A stretch of 49,005 nt of DNA from Rhabdochlamydiaceae bacterium (GTDB lineage: Bacteria > Chlamydiota > Chlamydiia > Chlamydiales > Rhabdochlamydiaceae): assembly GCA_019752555.1 (NCBI GenBank), contig JAIELY010000023.1, positions 1 through 49,005 of the forward strand, read 5' to 3'. This document shows positions 1 through 7,199 of this stretch, in pieces. The position numbers and the translations under genes were made by a program. Position 1 is the stretch's first letter, and every line of letters begins with the position of its first letter. A model generated the notes under the pieces. That model was not told the origin of the DNA. It saw only the letters and a program-made list of their open reading frames with translations, and did no database searches.

Positions 1-77
1 AGATAGTCATATACCTAGTCTTAATCCTAGTTCTTAGGAGCAGATCAGGTGGTCCGGTTTAAAATGGGAGCACTCCA
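1..77 (-). mobile_element. Truncated terminal fragment of a second IS3-family copy
   Basis: These 77 bases are identical to 4691-4767, the transposase-start-side end of the complete IS at 3460-4767, and stop exactly at that element's outer terminus. The following bases (TTACG) match the array unit in which a copy would sit, so a second IS copy appears to have inserted into the repeat array, with the rest lying outside the window. The exact 77-base length suggests an assembly break rather than a biological deletion. Confidence 0.85.
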
Positions 78-175
78 TTACGCTCTGGCAGAACTACCCC
101 AAAACCCTAAATCTAAAGGTATCTTTTGAAAGGACGACTACCTTAAAACCCTAAATTCAAAGGTAGCTATTTAAG
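78..175. repeat. Two iteron-like modules with CTACC/GGTAG arms
   Basis: Two modules (about 94-121 and 138-166) have the pattern CTACC, then AAAACCCTAAA, then AAAGGTA(G): short inverted arms around a constant core. They belong to the same family as the long array at 48550-49005, so the array probably continues across the contig join. They lie about 130 bp beyond the 3' end of the putative initiator gene. Confidence 0.7.
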
Positions 176-243
176 ATACGACCACGTAGCTCTCTCGGAA
201 AGAGTTGTAGCTGTGGCGCTTTTTATTGTTCTTATGAAGATCT

Positions 244-267
244 TCGAAAAAATATAAATTTTTTCGA
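244..267 (-). terminator. Hairpin downstream of the replication operon
   Basis: TCGAAAAAA (244-252) pairs with TTTTTTCGA (259-267) around a six-base loop. It is 27 bp past the stop of the putative initiator gene in the direction of its transcription. The stem is AT-rich, so termination strength is uncertain. Confidence 0.45.
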
Positions 268-293
268 GGGGAATCGGAGGTGCTGACGATGCA

Positions 294-1367
294 TCACCGA
301 ACGTGCAATTGAACTTCTTTTGTAATCTTTTCAGGAGCTTTCACAATGATCCCTTTGGCTGCTATTCGTTGAAGTTTACGTAGAAGCTTTTGATTTGCAG
401 ATGTTTTATTGGCTGCATCACTTCTCTGTAGACTGGCCAGTTGAATAAGATAACCCCTTTCGATAGTGATAAATTTTTCATCAGGTCTTTGAGCTTTTCG
501 TGTTTGTATCCATGTAGCTAGTTGTGTATCGTCAGCATGCAGCTCCAAGGTCTTTCGTTTGAAGGGAGCTCCAACAAAAGCCATTTTACCTGGGTGGGGA
601 AATAAGTTCATGATGGAAACTGTTATTTGTTGAGGGTATTTAGCTTTGCCCTCCTCATTGTCAATTCGACTTACGATCTGTAAAAGGGGGATTTCAAATG
701 ATACATAGTGATCTTTTTTTTTGCTGGTGCTCTTCGTTTGTTTATTTGAGCCGTATTTCGGCTTAGTAAAAACGAATTTGGTTTGTTCTAAACTTTTAAG
801 ATGTTCGTAAAATTCTGTTTTTTCGGAGACAGAAAAATAACCACTCCTTTCAGAATACGTGATTTTCATAAGGTCGACTAACTGACAGGTGTAGGTGTAA
901 CGGCGCAGTTCATCTCCAAGTTTCCAGCAAGCAAGCCAAATTTTTAGCTGAACTCCCGTTAGTTGAGAGTTTATATTTTCATAAAGTTTTTCTGCTTCTT
1001 CCGCACTGGTAGCTTTAAATCGATGTTCTAATCGTATGGAGTTCCCATTTGGGTCTTTAGATTCAGCGTGAATAAGATATGTATTATTTTGGATAAATGA
1101 AAGGGTTATGTTTTCTAGGAGTTTTGGTAAATGGTAGACCCTATCAGCAACAAATCGACTTACCCCAAATTCTTTTGCTGGGTCGATATTTTTATAGAAT
1201 GTTGGATGGATTTGCTCAATACTTCCCGATAGGATTGTTTCGACAGCTTCGGATATTTCTTTTTCTGAAATTTCATCAACTTCATAAGTTTTTGGATGAG
1301 ATGAGATTTCGCAAGAAATTTTCATATCTTCCTGGTCATCTGAATCAGGGTGTCTTTGGTTTGTCAT
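294..1367 (-). CDS. Putative plasmid replication initiator (RepC-like position)
   Basis: This 357-residue protein is the last gene of a three-gene leftward operon. Its start overlaps the helicase stop (ATGA, 1364-1367) and is preceded by AGGAG. The middle and C-terminal parts are basic and mixed helix-strand, compatible with the tandem winged-helix fold of plasmid initiators: a Tyr-rich stretch at about 150-185, a Lys/Ser-rich linker at about 205-220, and a very basic end. I see no catalytic motif. The role is inferred from position after a RepA-type helicase, as in IncQ repA-repC, and from the iteron-like array just downstream. It could instead be another DNA-binding replication accessory protein. 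Confidence 0.55.
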   Translation of the reverse strand: MTNQRHPDSDDQEDMKISCEISSHPKTYEVDEISEKEISEAVETILSGSIEQIHPTFYKNIDPAKEFGVSRFVADRVYHLPKLLENITLSFIQNNTYLIHAESKDPNGNSIRLEHRFKATSAEEAEKLYENINSQLTGVQLKIWLACWKLGDELRRYTYTCQLVDLMKITYSERSGYFSVSEKTEFYEHLKSLEQTKFVFTKPKYGSNKQTKSTSKKKDHYVSFEIPLLQIVSRIDNEEGKAKYPQQITVSIMNLFPHPGKMAFVGAPFKRKTLELHADDTQLATWIQTRKAQRPDEKFITIERGYLIQLASLQRSDAANKTSANQKLLRKLQRIAAKGIIVKAPEKITKEVQLHVR

Positions 1368-2749
1368 CGAATTCTCCTGTTTAGGTCTTTACTAGCCATA
1401 AATTTCATTTCTTCAATAACATGAAGACAGCCTGTCTCATCTTTCTGCAGTTTGATTTCGGGAAGGATCGCCGTAAAATTCGACTTGACCGTTCTAAAGA
1501 TAATCTGGTTTTTTTCTAAAAGATCTTCACTTTCATCCCCATTTTCTTTTCTTGCCTTATCCAGGTTGGCTTGCCATCTGACGCCATCTGTGATGGCGCT
1601 AGATCCTCTTGCTGCCCCCTGGTCTGTGCTCTTGCTTCCAATCCCTGATTTATTCATATGGTGACCGAATAAGACCGTAGGATTTCCTTTTAGTTCTAAG
1701 GTTATCTTTTCTAAAAGGGAAATGAATCTTGTAGCTGCTGCGTTGTCTGTTTCAGCATCTGCGCCTAAAAAACGTGAGATCGGATCCAGAATGATACAAG
1801 ACCAACCCTCTTCAGGCTCTCTAGCTTTTAATTGGTTTAGGAAGCTTTCGAAGAAGGGGGTTGGATTCCCTTGATGGACAAAGGTTGCATCGGCTCCCGT
1901 GACAGACATTACTGCCATACGTTTGCTAGCTTCTTGAAGGGGGTCTTTTTCGAAGAAAGTTGAACTTTCGCTGTTTTTGAATAGGCTTTTGGCAATTTTT
2001 CTTAATAAACGATGGATATCTTCATCAGCATTTTCTCCGAGACCCATGAAAACGTAACCGGGTCTCTCAATCGGGAATTTTCCAAGCCAACTGTTTCCAG
2101 TGGCAATCGAAATTGCTAATTGAGCCAAAGCATGAGTTTTTCCAACGCCTCCGGCTCCTACTAACATGCCAACTATTCCTTTTCGTATCAGAGGCTTCGG
2201 AATGTCTCCATCAAGGTAGTTGATTAGACGTGGAGTTTCTGGAGCATCATCTAGAAAGAAGTTGAGATCTCGTTCACAGATAAATTGGATTTCTTTAACT
2301 GGGGGCTTAATGGATGAAAGCGCTTTTTCCATCCCTTCTGCCCAATTGACCGCGTTTGTAAGTGATTCTTTCTCTTCTAGCATTGTAAGAAAAAAGTTCT
2401 TTTTTTCTTCTGGTAGGGAAGATGCATTGACTGATTCTTCAGAGAGGTTATCTAGTTGTAAGGAGCTTGCGTGAGCATTGAGCTTTATCTCGAGTTCGTT
2501 TAGTTTCTCCCTGAAAAAGGAGGCTTTGTAAGCTTGTTTGAGAGAGTCAAATGTTTGGCCTTCTCCCATGGGTAATTTGATAATTCTTGCAGATGGAAGA
2601 GTAGAAACGATTTGTTTCAGAAATGCATCATGTTTAGAGGAAAAGGCATATCCTATTCCTGTATAAAAGGCTCCGAGCTCATAAAATTTTTTACGAAGGG
2701 GTTTTAAATTCTCTCTTGCAAAGAGCAGACTGTATTGATTTAACGTCAT
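1364..2749 (-). CDS. repA: RepA-type replicative helicase (AAA_25/RecA fold ATPase)
   Basis: The protein has 461 residues. Walker A is GAGGVGKT (198-205) and Walker B is CIILDP (about 318-323). A GHHMNKSG segment and an AARGSSAITDG stretch follow, as in the RSF1010 RepA hexameric helicase family. RSF1010 RepA is about 280 residues; here roughly 165 extra N-terminal residues precede the ATPase. That extension includes an aromatic LRKKFYELGAFYTGIGYAF stretch at about 18-36. Expected role: 5'-3' helicase opening the plasmid origin. It is translationally coupled on both sides through ATGA overlaps (2746-2749 with the HTH gene, 1364-1367 with the initiator). Confidence 0.85.
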   Translation of the reverse strand: MTLNQYSLLFARENLKPLRKKFYELGAFYTGIGYAFSSKHDAFLKQIVSTLPSARIIKLPMGEGQTFDSLKQAYKASFFREKLNELEIKLNAHASSLQLDNLSEESVNASSLPEEKKNFFLTMLEEKESLTNAVNWAEGMEKALSSIKPPVKEIQFICERDLNFFLDDAPETPRLINYLDGDIPKPLIRKGIVGMLVGAGGVGKTHALAQLAISIATGNSWLGKFPIERPGYVFMGLGENADEDIHRLLRKIAKSLFKNSESSTFFEKDPLQEASKRMAVMSVTGADATFVHQGNPTPFFESFLNQLKAREPEEGWSCIILDPISRFLGADAETDNAAATRFISLLEKITLELKGNPTVLFGHHMNKSGIGSKSTDQGAARGSSAITDGVRWQANLDKARKENGDESEDLLEKNQIIFRTVKSNFTAILPEIKLQKDETGCLHVIEEMKFMASKDLNRRIR

Positions 2750-3015
2750 GATTTTGCTCCCTCCTTCATAAATTGGTCGAGTTCTTCCATTGGGATACGG
2801 TAGTCGCCATTCTTATTTAAGCGAAAAGCTTTGATTCTACCTGATTTGATGGCTCTCCGAACGGTGTCGATGCTTACCTTGAGGAGCTGTGCAGTTTCTT
2901 TTAAATTTAAGACTTTTCCGCGCATTGTTTTAATCAGAAATTCGATTTGATCAAGTTTCTCTTCTGGAAGCTTTGAGAGTTCTTGAGTGATATGTTCAAG
3001 TCGTCGGTTCATCAT
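2746..3015 (-). CDS. Small excisionase-type helix-turn-helix protein
   Basis: In this 89-residue protein, residues about 37-85 match the HTH_17/MerR-like excisionase pattern: LNLKETAQLLKVSIDTVRR (helix-turn-helix), then IKAFRLNKNGDYRIP (wing) and a final helix. It is the first gene of the replication operon and overlaps repA by ATGA. Two adjacent ATGs open it; no strong ribosome site is visible. Likely a DNA-binding regulator of the operon or an origin-binding accessory protein. Proteins of this type commonly precede RepA-like helicases on plasmids and integrated elements. Confidence 0.8.
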   Translation of the reverse strand: MMNRRLEHITQELSKLPEEKLDQIEFLIKTMRGKVLNLKETAQLLKVSIDTVRRAIKSGRIKAFRLNKNGDYRIPMEELDQFMKEGAKS

Positions 3016-3154
3016 GTATTTACCAGTTCAATGAGCTACAGATAGCTCCTCGGCGGAGGAGATCTTTTGGGTTTTGCGTAGGTAAGGGGAACCCTAACAG
3101 GTTGCTGATATTAAAGCAAATCTATGCAAAAGCATATTGGGAAGATCCTTGGAT

Positions 3155-3170
3155 ATTGAAGATATTCAAT
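3155..3170. promoter_or_regulatory. Inverted repeat upstream of the replication operon
   Basis: ATTGAA (3155-3160) and TTCAAT (3165-3170) are separated by GATA. It lies about 140 bp before the HTH gene in otherwise gene-free sequence (3016-3183), so it could be an operator for that protein. No convincing -35/-10 pair was identified. Confidence 0.35.
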
Positions 3171-3183
3171 CGCGGGTTGGAAA

Positions 3184-3217
3184 AAACACCACCCGATTTC
3201 TGTTTCGAGTGGTGTTT
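3184..3217 (-). terminator. Rho-independent terminator
   Basis: AAACACCAC (3184-3192) pairs with GTGGTGTTT (3209-3217). On the minus strand the stem ends in a T run (complement of 3181-3186). It starts six bases past the stop of the interrupted gene and insulates it from the replication operon. Confidence 0.8.
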
Positions 3218-3222
3218 ACTTT

Positions 3223-3459
3223 CTAGGATTTCATTTGTGCTAGGAGTTGAACCAAGAAATACTTAGGCGCCAGGTGTATTTTCACTATTTTATCAATAGA
3301 GCTGCAAAGCTGAACAAATAGGATTGGGGAAATAATTCCAGGAATAAGCACTCCCAAGAATGAGACGACGTCTCTTGAAGAATACTTATCCAAGGTTGGA
3401 TATTTCCAAAAATAGAAACAGATGAAAATTGCGATGGTTAGTAACACAATCATAAGAGT
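3223..3459 (-). pseudogene. C-terminal part of a small membrane protein gene split by the IS
   Basis: The frame continues from 4768-4901 once the IS and one 5-bp duplication are removed: the CT of the last codon before the duplication joins T to give Leu, then MIVLLTIAIFICFYFW. This fragment encodes two likely membrane segments (LMIVLLTIAIFICFYFW and FLGVLIPGIISPILF) and ends KYFLVQLLAQMKS. The reconstructed product is about 121 residues. Function not recognised. A start inside the IS end could permit expression of this half, but that is speculative. Confidence 0.75.
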
Positions 3460-3486
3460 TGGAGTTGCCCCCAAAAAACAGGACCA

Positions 3487-4338
3487 CTAACCTGCCCGTT
3501 TTAGTGTTTTTATAAACTCTCTTGGGGAGAGCATTTTCAAGGCTTTATGAGGAGCCCTGCAGTTGTAGTCTTCAAACCATTCTGACAATTGAATCATCAC
3601 AGTTTGAGCATCTTTTAGATTACCAAAGACCACATAATCTCTTTTAAACGTTTTCACAAATGCTTCAGCCATCCCATTGCTTTCTGGGCTTCTAACAGGA
3701 GTGGTTCGTATATCTAACCCAAGTTCACGGCCAAAGAAAACCGTTTCTCGAGCTACATAGCAACTTCCATTGTCTGAAAGCCATTGGACATTGGGAGCTT
3801 TTGGCTTGCCAAAACGATATTCAACGGTTTCAAGCATCAGATCACGTATCGCTTTGCCATCAATTCCTTTAGTAGAAGCTATGTATCTTATGATCTCTCG
3901 ATCGCAACAATCCAGAGAAAATGCAACATGAGCTAAGCCTCCATTCCAGCATTGAATAGAAAAGCTGTCTGAGCACCAACGTATGTTGCTTGCAAAAGTT
4001 TCTACTTTCCCTGTATGGGCCCTTTTGGGTCTTTTTTGAGGCTTTGCCAACAACAGCTTCTCTGCTTTCATGACTCGATAGATCCTCTTCCAATTTACCT
4101 TTTTCCGCTCAAGACTCTCTAATTTTCTATTGAGAAGGGAGGTAACCCTTCTATATCCATAGGCCGGTCTTTGCCTAAGGACTTCTCCTATTAAGCTAAG
4201 CAGTTCTTTATCTTCAGCCTTTTGATATTGCTTTGGCCGGTTAGACTCCTGGCTATTCAATCTTGAAATCAAATTTGAACGAGACACTTGTAAGACCTCC
4301 GCTATTGCCCTGATGGGAAATTGTCGTTTTTCTACCAA
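3487..4338 (-). CDS. IS3-family transposase OrfB (DDE integrase domain)
   Basis: The rve-type core has the three catalytic acidic residues in WCSDSF, LSDNGS and SPESNGMAEAF, preceded by an HTH_21-like segment with QRPAYGYRRV. The nearest start is a TTG at 4336-4338, but expression is expected mainly as an OrfAB fusion. In orfA the A run complementary to 4354-4361 (GAA AAA AAA C) allows -1 slippage into this frame, giving KKTDLAITLVEKRQ. The OrfB frame is -1 to orfA and overlaps it by 7 bp. All hallmark residues are intact. Confidence 0.95.
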   Translation of the reverse strand: MVEKRQFPIRAIAEVLQVSRSNLISRLNSQESNRPKQYQKAEDKELLSLIGEVLRQRPAYGYRRVTSLLNRKLESLERKKVNWKRIYRVMKAEKLLLAKPQKRPKRAHTGKVETFASNIRWCSDSFSIQCWNGGLAHVAFSLDCCDREIIRYIASTKGIDGKAIRDLMLETVEYRFGKPKAPNVQWLSDNGSCYVARETVFFGRELGLDIRTTPVRSPESNGMAEAFVKTFKRDYVVFGNLKDAQTVMIQLSEWFEDYNCRAPHKALKMLSPREFIKTLKRAG

Positions 4339-4700
4339 GGTGATCGCGAGATCAGTTTTTTTTCATGGGCGATCTTTACAGCTTCTCGTAAAATCTCGTT
4401 TTCAAGAGTCTTTTTACCCAATATTCTTTCCAATTCTTTTACTTGTTTTTCCAAGTCTCGAACCGTGCTTTTAGGAACCAATTCTTCTCCCGAACTTACT
4501 CCTTGATGCGCTCCGCTTTCCATAAGGCGTCTCCAATAAAACAATTGGGAAGGAGTTATATCATATTTACGGGCAACTTGGGAAATGGATGTTCCAGGAC
4601 TGTAGGTCTCCTCAACAATTGGTTGTTTTTCTTCAGGAGACCATCTTCTGCGTCTTTCCACAGAAGTAACAACGTGAATTTTTTCTTTAGAGATAGTCAT
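4332..4700 (-). CDS. IS3-family transposase OrfA (helix-turn-helix)
   Basis: The protein has 122 residues. An HTH_Tnp_1/IS2-InsC-like domain (RRRRWSPEEKQ, then SISQVARKYDITPSQLFYWRR) is followed by a leucine-zipper helix (VRDLEKQVKELERILGKKTLENEIL) that would mediate dimerisation. The stop lies just past the slippery A run used to make OrfAB. The gene begins 67 bp inside the right terminus, so its promoter is probably within that end. Confidence 0.95.
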   Translation of the reverse strand: MTISKEKIHVVTSVERRRRWSPEEKQPIVEETYSPGTSISQVARKYDITPSQLFYWRRLMESGAHQGVSSGEELVPKSTVRDLEKQVKELERILGKKTLENEILREAVKIAHEKKLISRSPW

Positions 4701-4767
4701 ATACCTAGTCTTAATCCTAGTTCTTAGGAGCAGATCAGGTGGTCCGGTTTAAAATGGGAGCACTCCA

Positions 4768-4901
4768 AGAGTCGCACTCAAATAGGATGAAATTTTTTCA
4801 TATTTTAGAGCTTGAAGAACGATGTCGGGAATTTGCTCCATGATAAAATCTTCAGTGCTTTGCAAGTATTCTAAGAGTTTTTGTAAAATTTGGTCGTTCA
4901 T
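4768..4901 (-). pseudogene. N-terminal part of the IS-interrupted membrane protein gene
   Basis: It starts at ATG 4899-4901 (MNDQILQKLLEYLQ) and reads 45 residues to the IS junction. The segment is amphipathic and helical. Together with 3223-3459 it makes one open frame of about 121 codons if the IS and one AGAGT are deleted. An in-frame ATG at 4944-4946 is an alternative start, but neither has a strong ribosome site. The family is not recognised. Confidence 0.7.
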
Positions 4902-5003
4902 AATTAATGCCTTATAGCTTTTGAATTTGGGAAAGGGCGACCTCATTAAAGCAAGTTTTAATGAGGTCCAGTTTTCTATTTATGAGTGAAAAACGTATTC
5001 GAA

Positions 5004-5561
5004 TTAAAATGGGATAGCGTCTATGCCGTCTTCTATTCGTCTTCGAGCAGCTAGAAGATGATCTTTAAAAGCATCTATAAACGTGAGAAGATGCTGTGAA
5101 TGGCGCATCCTCGTTGAAAGGTCTGTTTCAATTAACGGCTTTTTTTGCAGAATTTTCGTGGCAAACACTTCTGTATAGACATGATCATCCTCTGTAGAAT
5201 AATAAACGATTTCTTTTTCTTCTGCGAGTAAACACAAGCGAAAGCACTTGGAGGTGTCTTCATTCTCCCACGCAAGATGCCAATCTACTTTCGTTCGATA
5301 ACCATGAACGCAAGGAAAGGCTTCGAGATGATGGGGTTCAGCTTGTTTAGTAGTAGCTTCCTCATCTGAGCCAATAGAAATACGGAATGGGAAATTTGCT
5401 TTCAAATCTTTTAAGCACGATTCTAATTCACGAATTCTCTCTGAAGTGGCATCTAAAACATTAAATAATGTTCTTGCTTCTAGTACCAGTTCTGTGAGAG
5501 ACGAATCTATGGAAGGAAGTTTTTGTAAATTTGTAGGAGCTTTTTTTGTTGAACTTGACAT
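5004..5561 (-). CDS. Hypothetical protein
   Basis: I do not recognise the family. From ATG 5559-5561 (MSSSTKKAPTN) it gives about 185 residues, with GGAAAA upstream. In-frame ATGs at 5585 and 5615 and a TTG at 5654 would lengthen it. The N-terminal half has a helical, possibly coiled segment (LTELVLEARTLFNVLDATSERIRELESCL). The C-terminal half looks globular with a Trp/Tyr-rich strand region (VDWHLAWENE, EIVYYSTEDDHVY) and ends in a basic helix. There is no signal peptide or membrane segment. Confidence 0.6.
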   Translation of the reverse strand: MSSSTKKAPTNLQKLPSIDSSLTELVLEARTLFNVLDATSERIRELESCLKDLKANFPFRISIGSDEEATTKQAEPHHLEAFPCVHGYRTKVDWHLAWENEDTSKCFRLCLLAEEKEIVYYSTEDDHVYTEVFATKILQKKPLIETDLSTRMRHSQHLLTFIDAFKDHLLAARRRIEDGIDAIPF

Positions 5562-5841
5562 GATATTTTTCCGGTTTTCCGACATTAAAAAATTTGTTAA
5601 TTTTCGAAGGGTCATCCTTCTATATGTCCCACTCAAGGGTTGGATCCCATTCAAGGGCGACCTAATAGGTTTATCTAACCAGGCCTAATTATTGAGCTAA
5701 AAATCATTTCCATGAGATTTAGTCAACCAATTGGGATGAACTTTAACTTATCGACTGGTTTTTTTGCAACCTTTTTGGAAATTTGAGGTTTTTTTGAGAT
5801 AAAGAGGGCTTTAAGTCTTTATTATTATTTCAAGAGGATTC

Positions 5842-6312
5842 TTATTGAGGATTTAAAAATTGTACTTTGTCTTCTTGTTTAAGGGCTCTTTGGATAGATG
5901 CGATAAGGAAGACCGAGAATATTGCGTTTAAGACGGAAATGGGCATGTCGAAGATCTGCCAAGTGGAAGCTGAGCATGGAAGAGGGGCTTCCATGAGGGC
6001 CTTGAACGATTGCAAATCATGTGGTCTGGGTTTTAGGAGGCAAGGATCGTCTACGATCCCAAAAATGATGGCTGAGTGATAACTCGCAATGAGAAAGCCG
6101 ACAGTTAGGATTCCTTGGATAATCCGTAGCACTATGAGCGGGCGCTTTGAATAGAGACCGTAGAGACTGCTGACAAGGATAAGGAAATAAGGGATCCTTT
6201 GAAGATAGCACAGCTTGCAAGCTTGCTGGTGGAATACAAATTCCATCATCAGCGCCATGGAGAGTATGAGGCCGGATACAATCCCCAAAGCGATAAATAT
6301 CTTGCGATGCAT
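5842..6312 (-). CDS. dsbB: Disulfide bond formation protein DsbB
   Basis: This 156-residue inner-membrane protein has four hydrophobic segments. The first periplasmic loop holds the active-site motif ACKLCYLQR (CxxC, about 32-40). The second loop holds a Cys pair, DDPCLL (about 90) and PLPCSAST (about 112). These match DsbB, which reoxidises DsbA and passes electrons to quinone. It lies 16 bp downstream of the RHH-like gene on the same strand, probably in one transcript. A DsbA-like gene lies inside the tra operon (10519-11121), so the plasmid carries its own oxidation pair for Cys-rich transfer proteins. Confidence 0.9.
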   Translation of the reverse strand: MHRKIFIALGIVSGLILSMALMMEFVFHQQACKLCYLQRIPYFLILVSSLYGLYSKRPLIVLRIIQGILTVGFLIASYHSAIIFGIVDDPCLLKPRPHDLQSFKALMEAPLPCSASTWQIFDMPISVLNAIFSVFLIASIQRALKQEDKVQFLNPQ

Positions 6313-6328
6313 AAAAGCCTATAAGGAA

Positions 6329-6604
6329 CTATTCTTCTCTAAAAAGCTTCCTGTCCTTTGGGATTGGACGGATCTGCCTTGTGGAGAAGAATTGTTCCAA
6401 AATCTCTTCAAGAACCTCGCGATAGAGGGCTCTTTCCCACCAAGCCAAAGCTTGCAACTTTTCTATGTGTTCTTCCCTCATTGCGATTGTAGTTCTTGTC
6501 CATCCGTGAGGGAGGTTGGTTTTAGTCGAAGGGGTCTTTTTGTTAGACCCTTCCTCGTTTTCGATTTCTTGATCAGAATCTGTATGTGACTTCATTTTTG
6601 CCAT
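6329..6604 (-). CDS. Ribbon-helix-helix-like small DNA-binding protein (candidate TraY/TraM-type regulator)
   Basis: The first 35 of 91 residues are polar and low in complexity. Then follows TRTTIAMREEHIEKLQALAWW and YREVLEEILEQFF: a short strand and two helices as in MetJ/Arc proteins. It is transcribed away from the tra operon and bounds the 595-bp region ahead of the pilin gene. In F, RHH proteins such as TraY act at oriT and the tra promoter, so a similar role is inferred here. Without a structure prediction the fold call is tentative. Confidence 0.55.
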   Translation of the reverse strand: MAKMKSHTDSDQEIENEEGSNKKTPSTKTNLPHGWTRTTIAMREEHIEKLQALAWWERALYREVLEEILEQFFSTRQIRPIPKDRKLFREE

Positions 6605-7199
6605 ATGACAAGGTGTACTTAGGTATTATGTGATGAGTTTTGATTAAGTTATGGTGTCTTATGCTTACGGTGCACTTGATGCAAGTGTGCACCCAACATT
6701 GAAGTTTCTGATTACATGTAATTTGCGTCAACAAAATATTAGATTTCGCATAGCAAATCCTCATGTCATTAAAGAAGATATTTTTCAAATATTGAGGGAA
6801 GAAATTTTCGTGTTTGTACAAGGCTAAATGAAGAATTTCTCTTTTCACAATGTTCATCTTCCAGTTGTGCTGTGTTCGGCTATCGTGAAACATCTCTCTT
6901 GTACTTCTTAGAGGTCTGCTTTTTTGGAGGAATTCGCGAAGAGATTAGCTTATCAGCGAATAAAAATAACGAACAAAATGTCGCGTGTTTTTCGCATCAA
7001 TGGACGATGATCTTTCTCCATGAAATGCATGTTTGAATCTTGTGTGCACAAGAGTGCTTTTTTAGCACATCTTTTGTCGCAGTGTGACCAGTATTCATGA
7101 AATGATTGTTGATTAAAAAGATTCATAAGGATAAAAGGGTTTTTAAATCCAAAAAAAGACTCCTAAGGTGGGAGTCTCTCTAACGAAAAAGGAGAACGT
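6605..7199. promoter_or_regulatory. Control region between the RHH-like gene and the transfer operon
   Basis: No convincing gene is present. Visible elements: an inverted repeat ACTTG-ATG-CAAGT at 6674-6686 flanked by GTGC; a second, CTTGTG-TG-CACAAG, at 7039-7052; and GTGCT/AGCAC around a T run at about 7054-7068. A weak promoter candidate is TTGATT (7109-7114), 17 bp, TAAAAG (7132-7137), pointing into the tra operon. The two CTTG/CAAG repeats could be sites for the neighbouring RHH-like protein. oriT here cannot be excluded. Confidence 0.5.
7157..7177. promoter_or_regulatory. Stem-loop in the leader of the transfer operon
   Basis: AGACTCC (7157-7163) and GGAGTCT (7171-7177) pair perfectly around a seven-base loop, 22 bp before the pilin start. 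An A run precedes it (7151-7157), so on the minus strand it has terminator form and could block transcription leaving leftward. On the plus strand it would be a 5' leader hairpin. Confidence 0.5.

Larger units (their letters stand above)
3460..4767 (-). mobile_element. IS3-family (IS2-like) insertion sequence, 1308 bp
   Basis: The terminal inverted repeats start TGGAGTTGCCCCC (left) and TGGAGTGCTCCCA (right, read inward) and both continue into a GGACCAC block. The element is flanked by a perfect 5-bp target duplication AGAGT (3455-3459 and 4768-4772). It carries orfA and orfB in overlapping frames with a slippery A run, and appears complete and potentially active. A second copy must exist nearby, because its end forms the window start. 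Confidence 0.95.

Noticed and set aside
272-285. 14-bp match between the sequence after the replication operon and the pilin gene start (near 7210)
   Set aside because: Matches of this length are expected by chance in a window of this size.
3223-3474. Independent 83-codon gene starting in the IS end
   Set aside because: Its first codons are IS sequence; the frame is the 3' half of the gene split by the insertion.
6573-6893. Leftward open frame of 106 codons
   Set aside because: It overlaps the RHH-like gene start, has a random-looking composition rich in His/Ile/Asn, and covers the palindromes of the control region.
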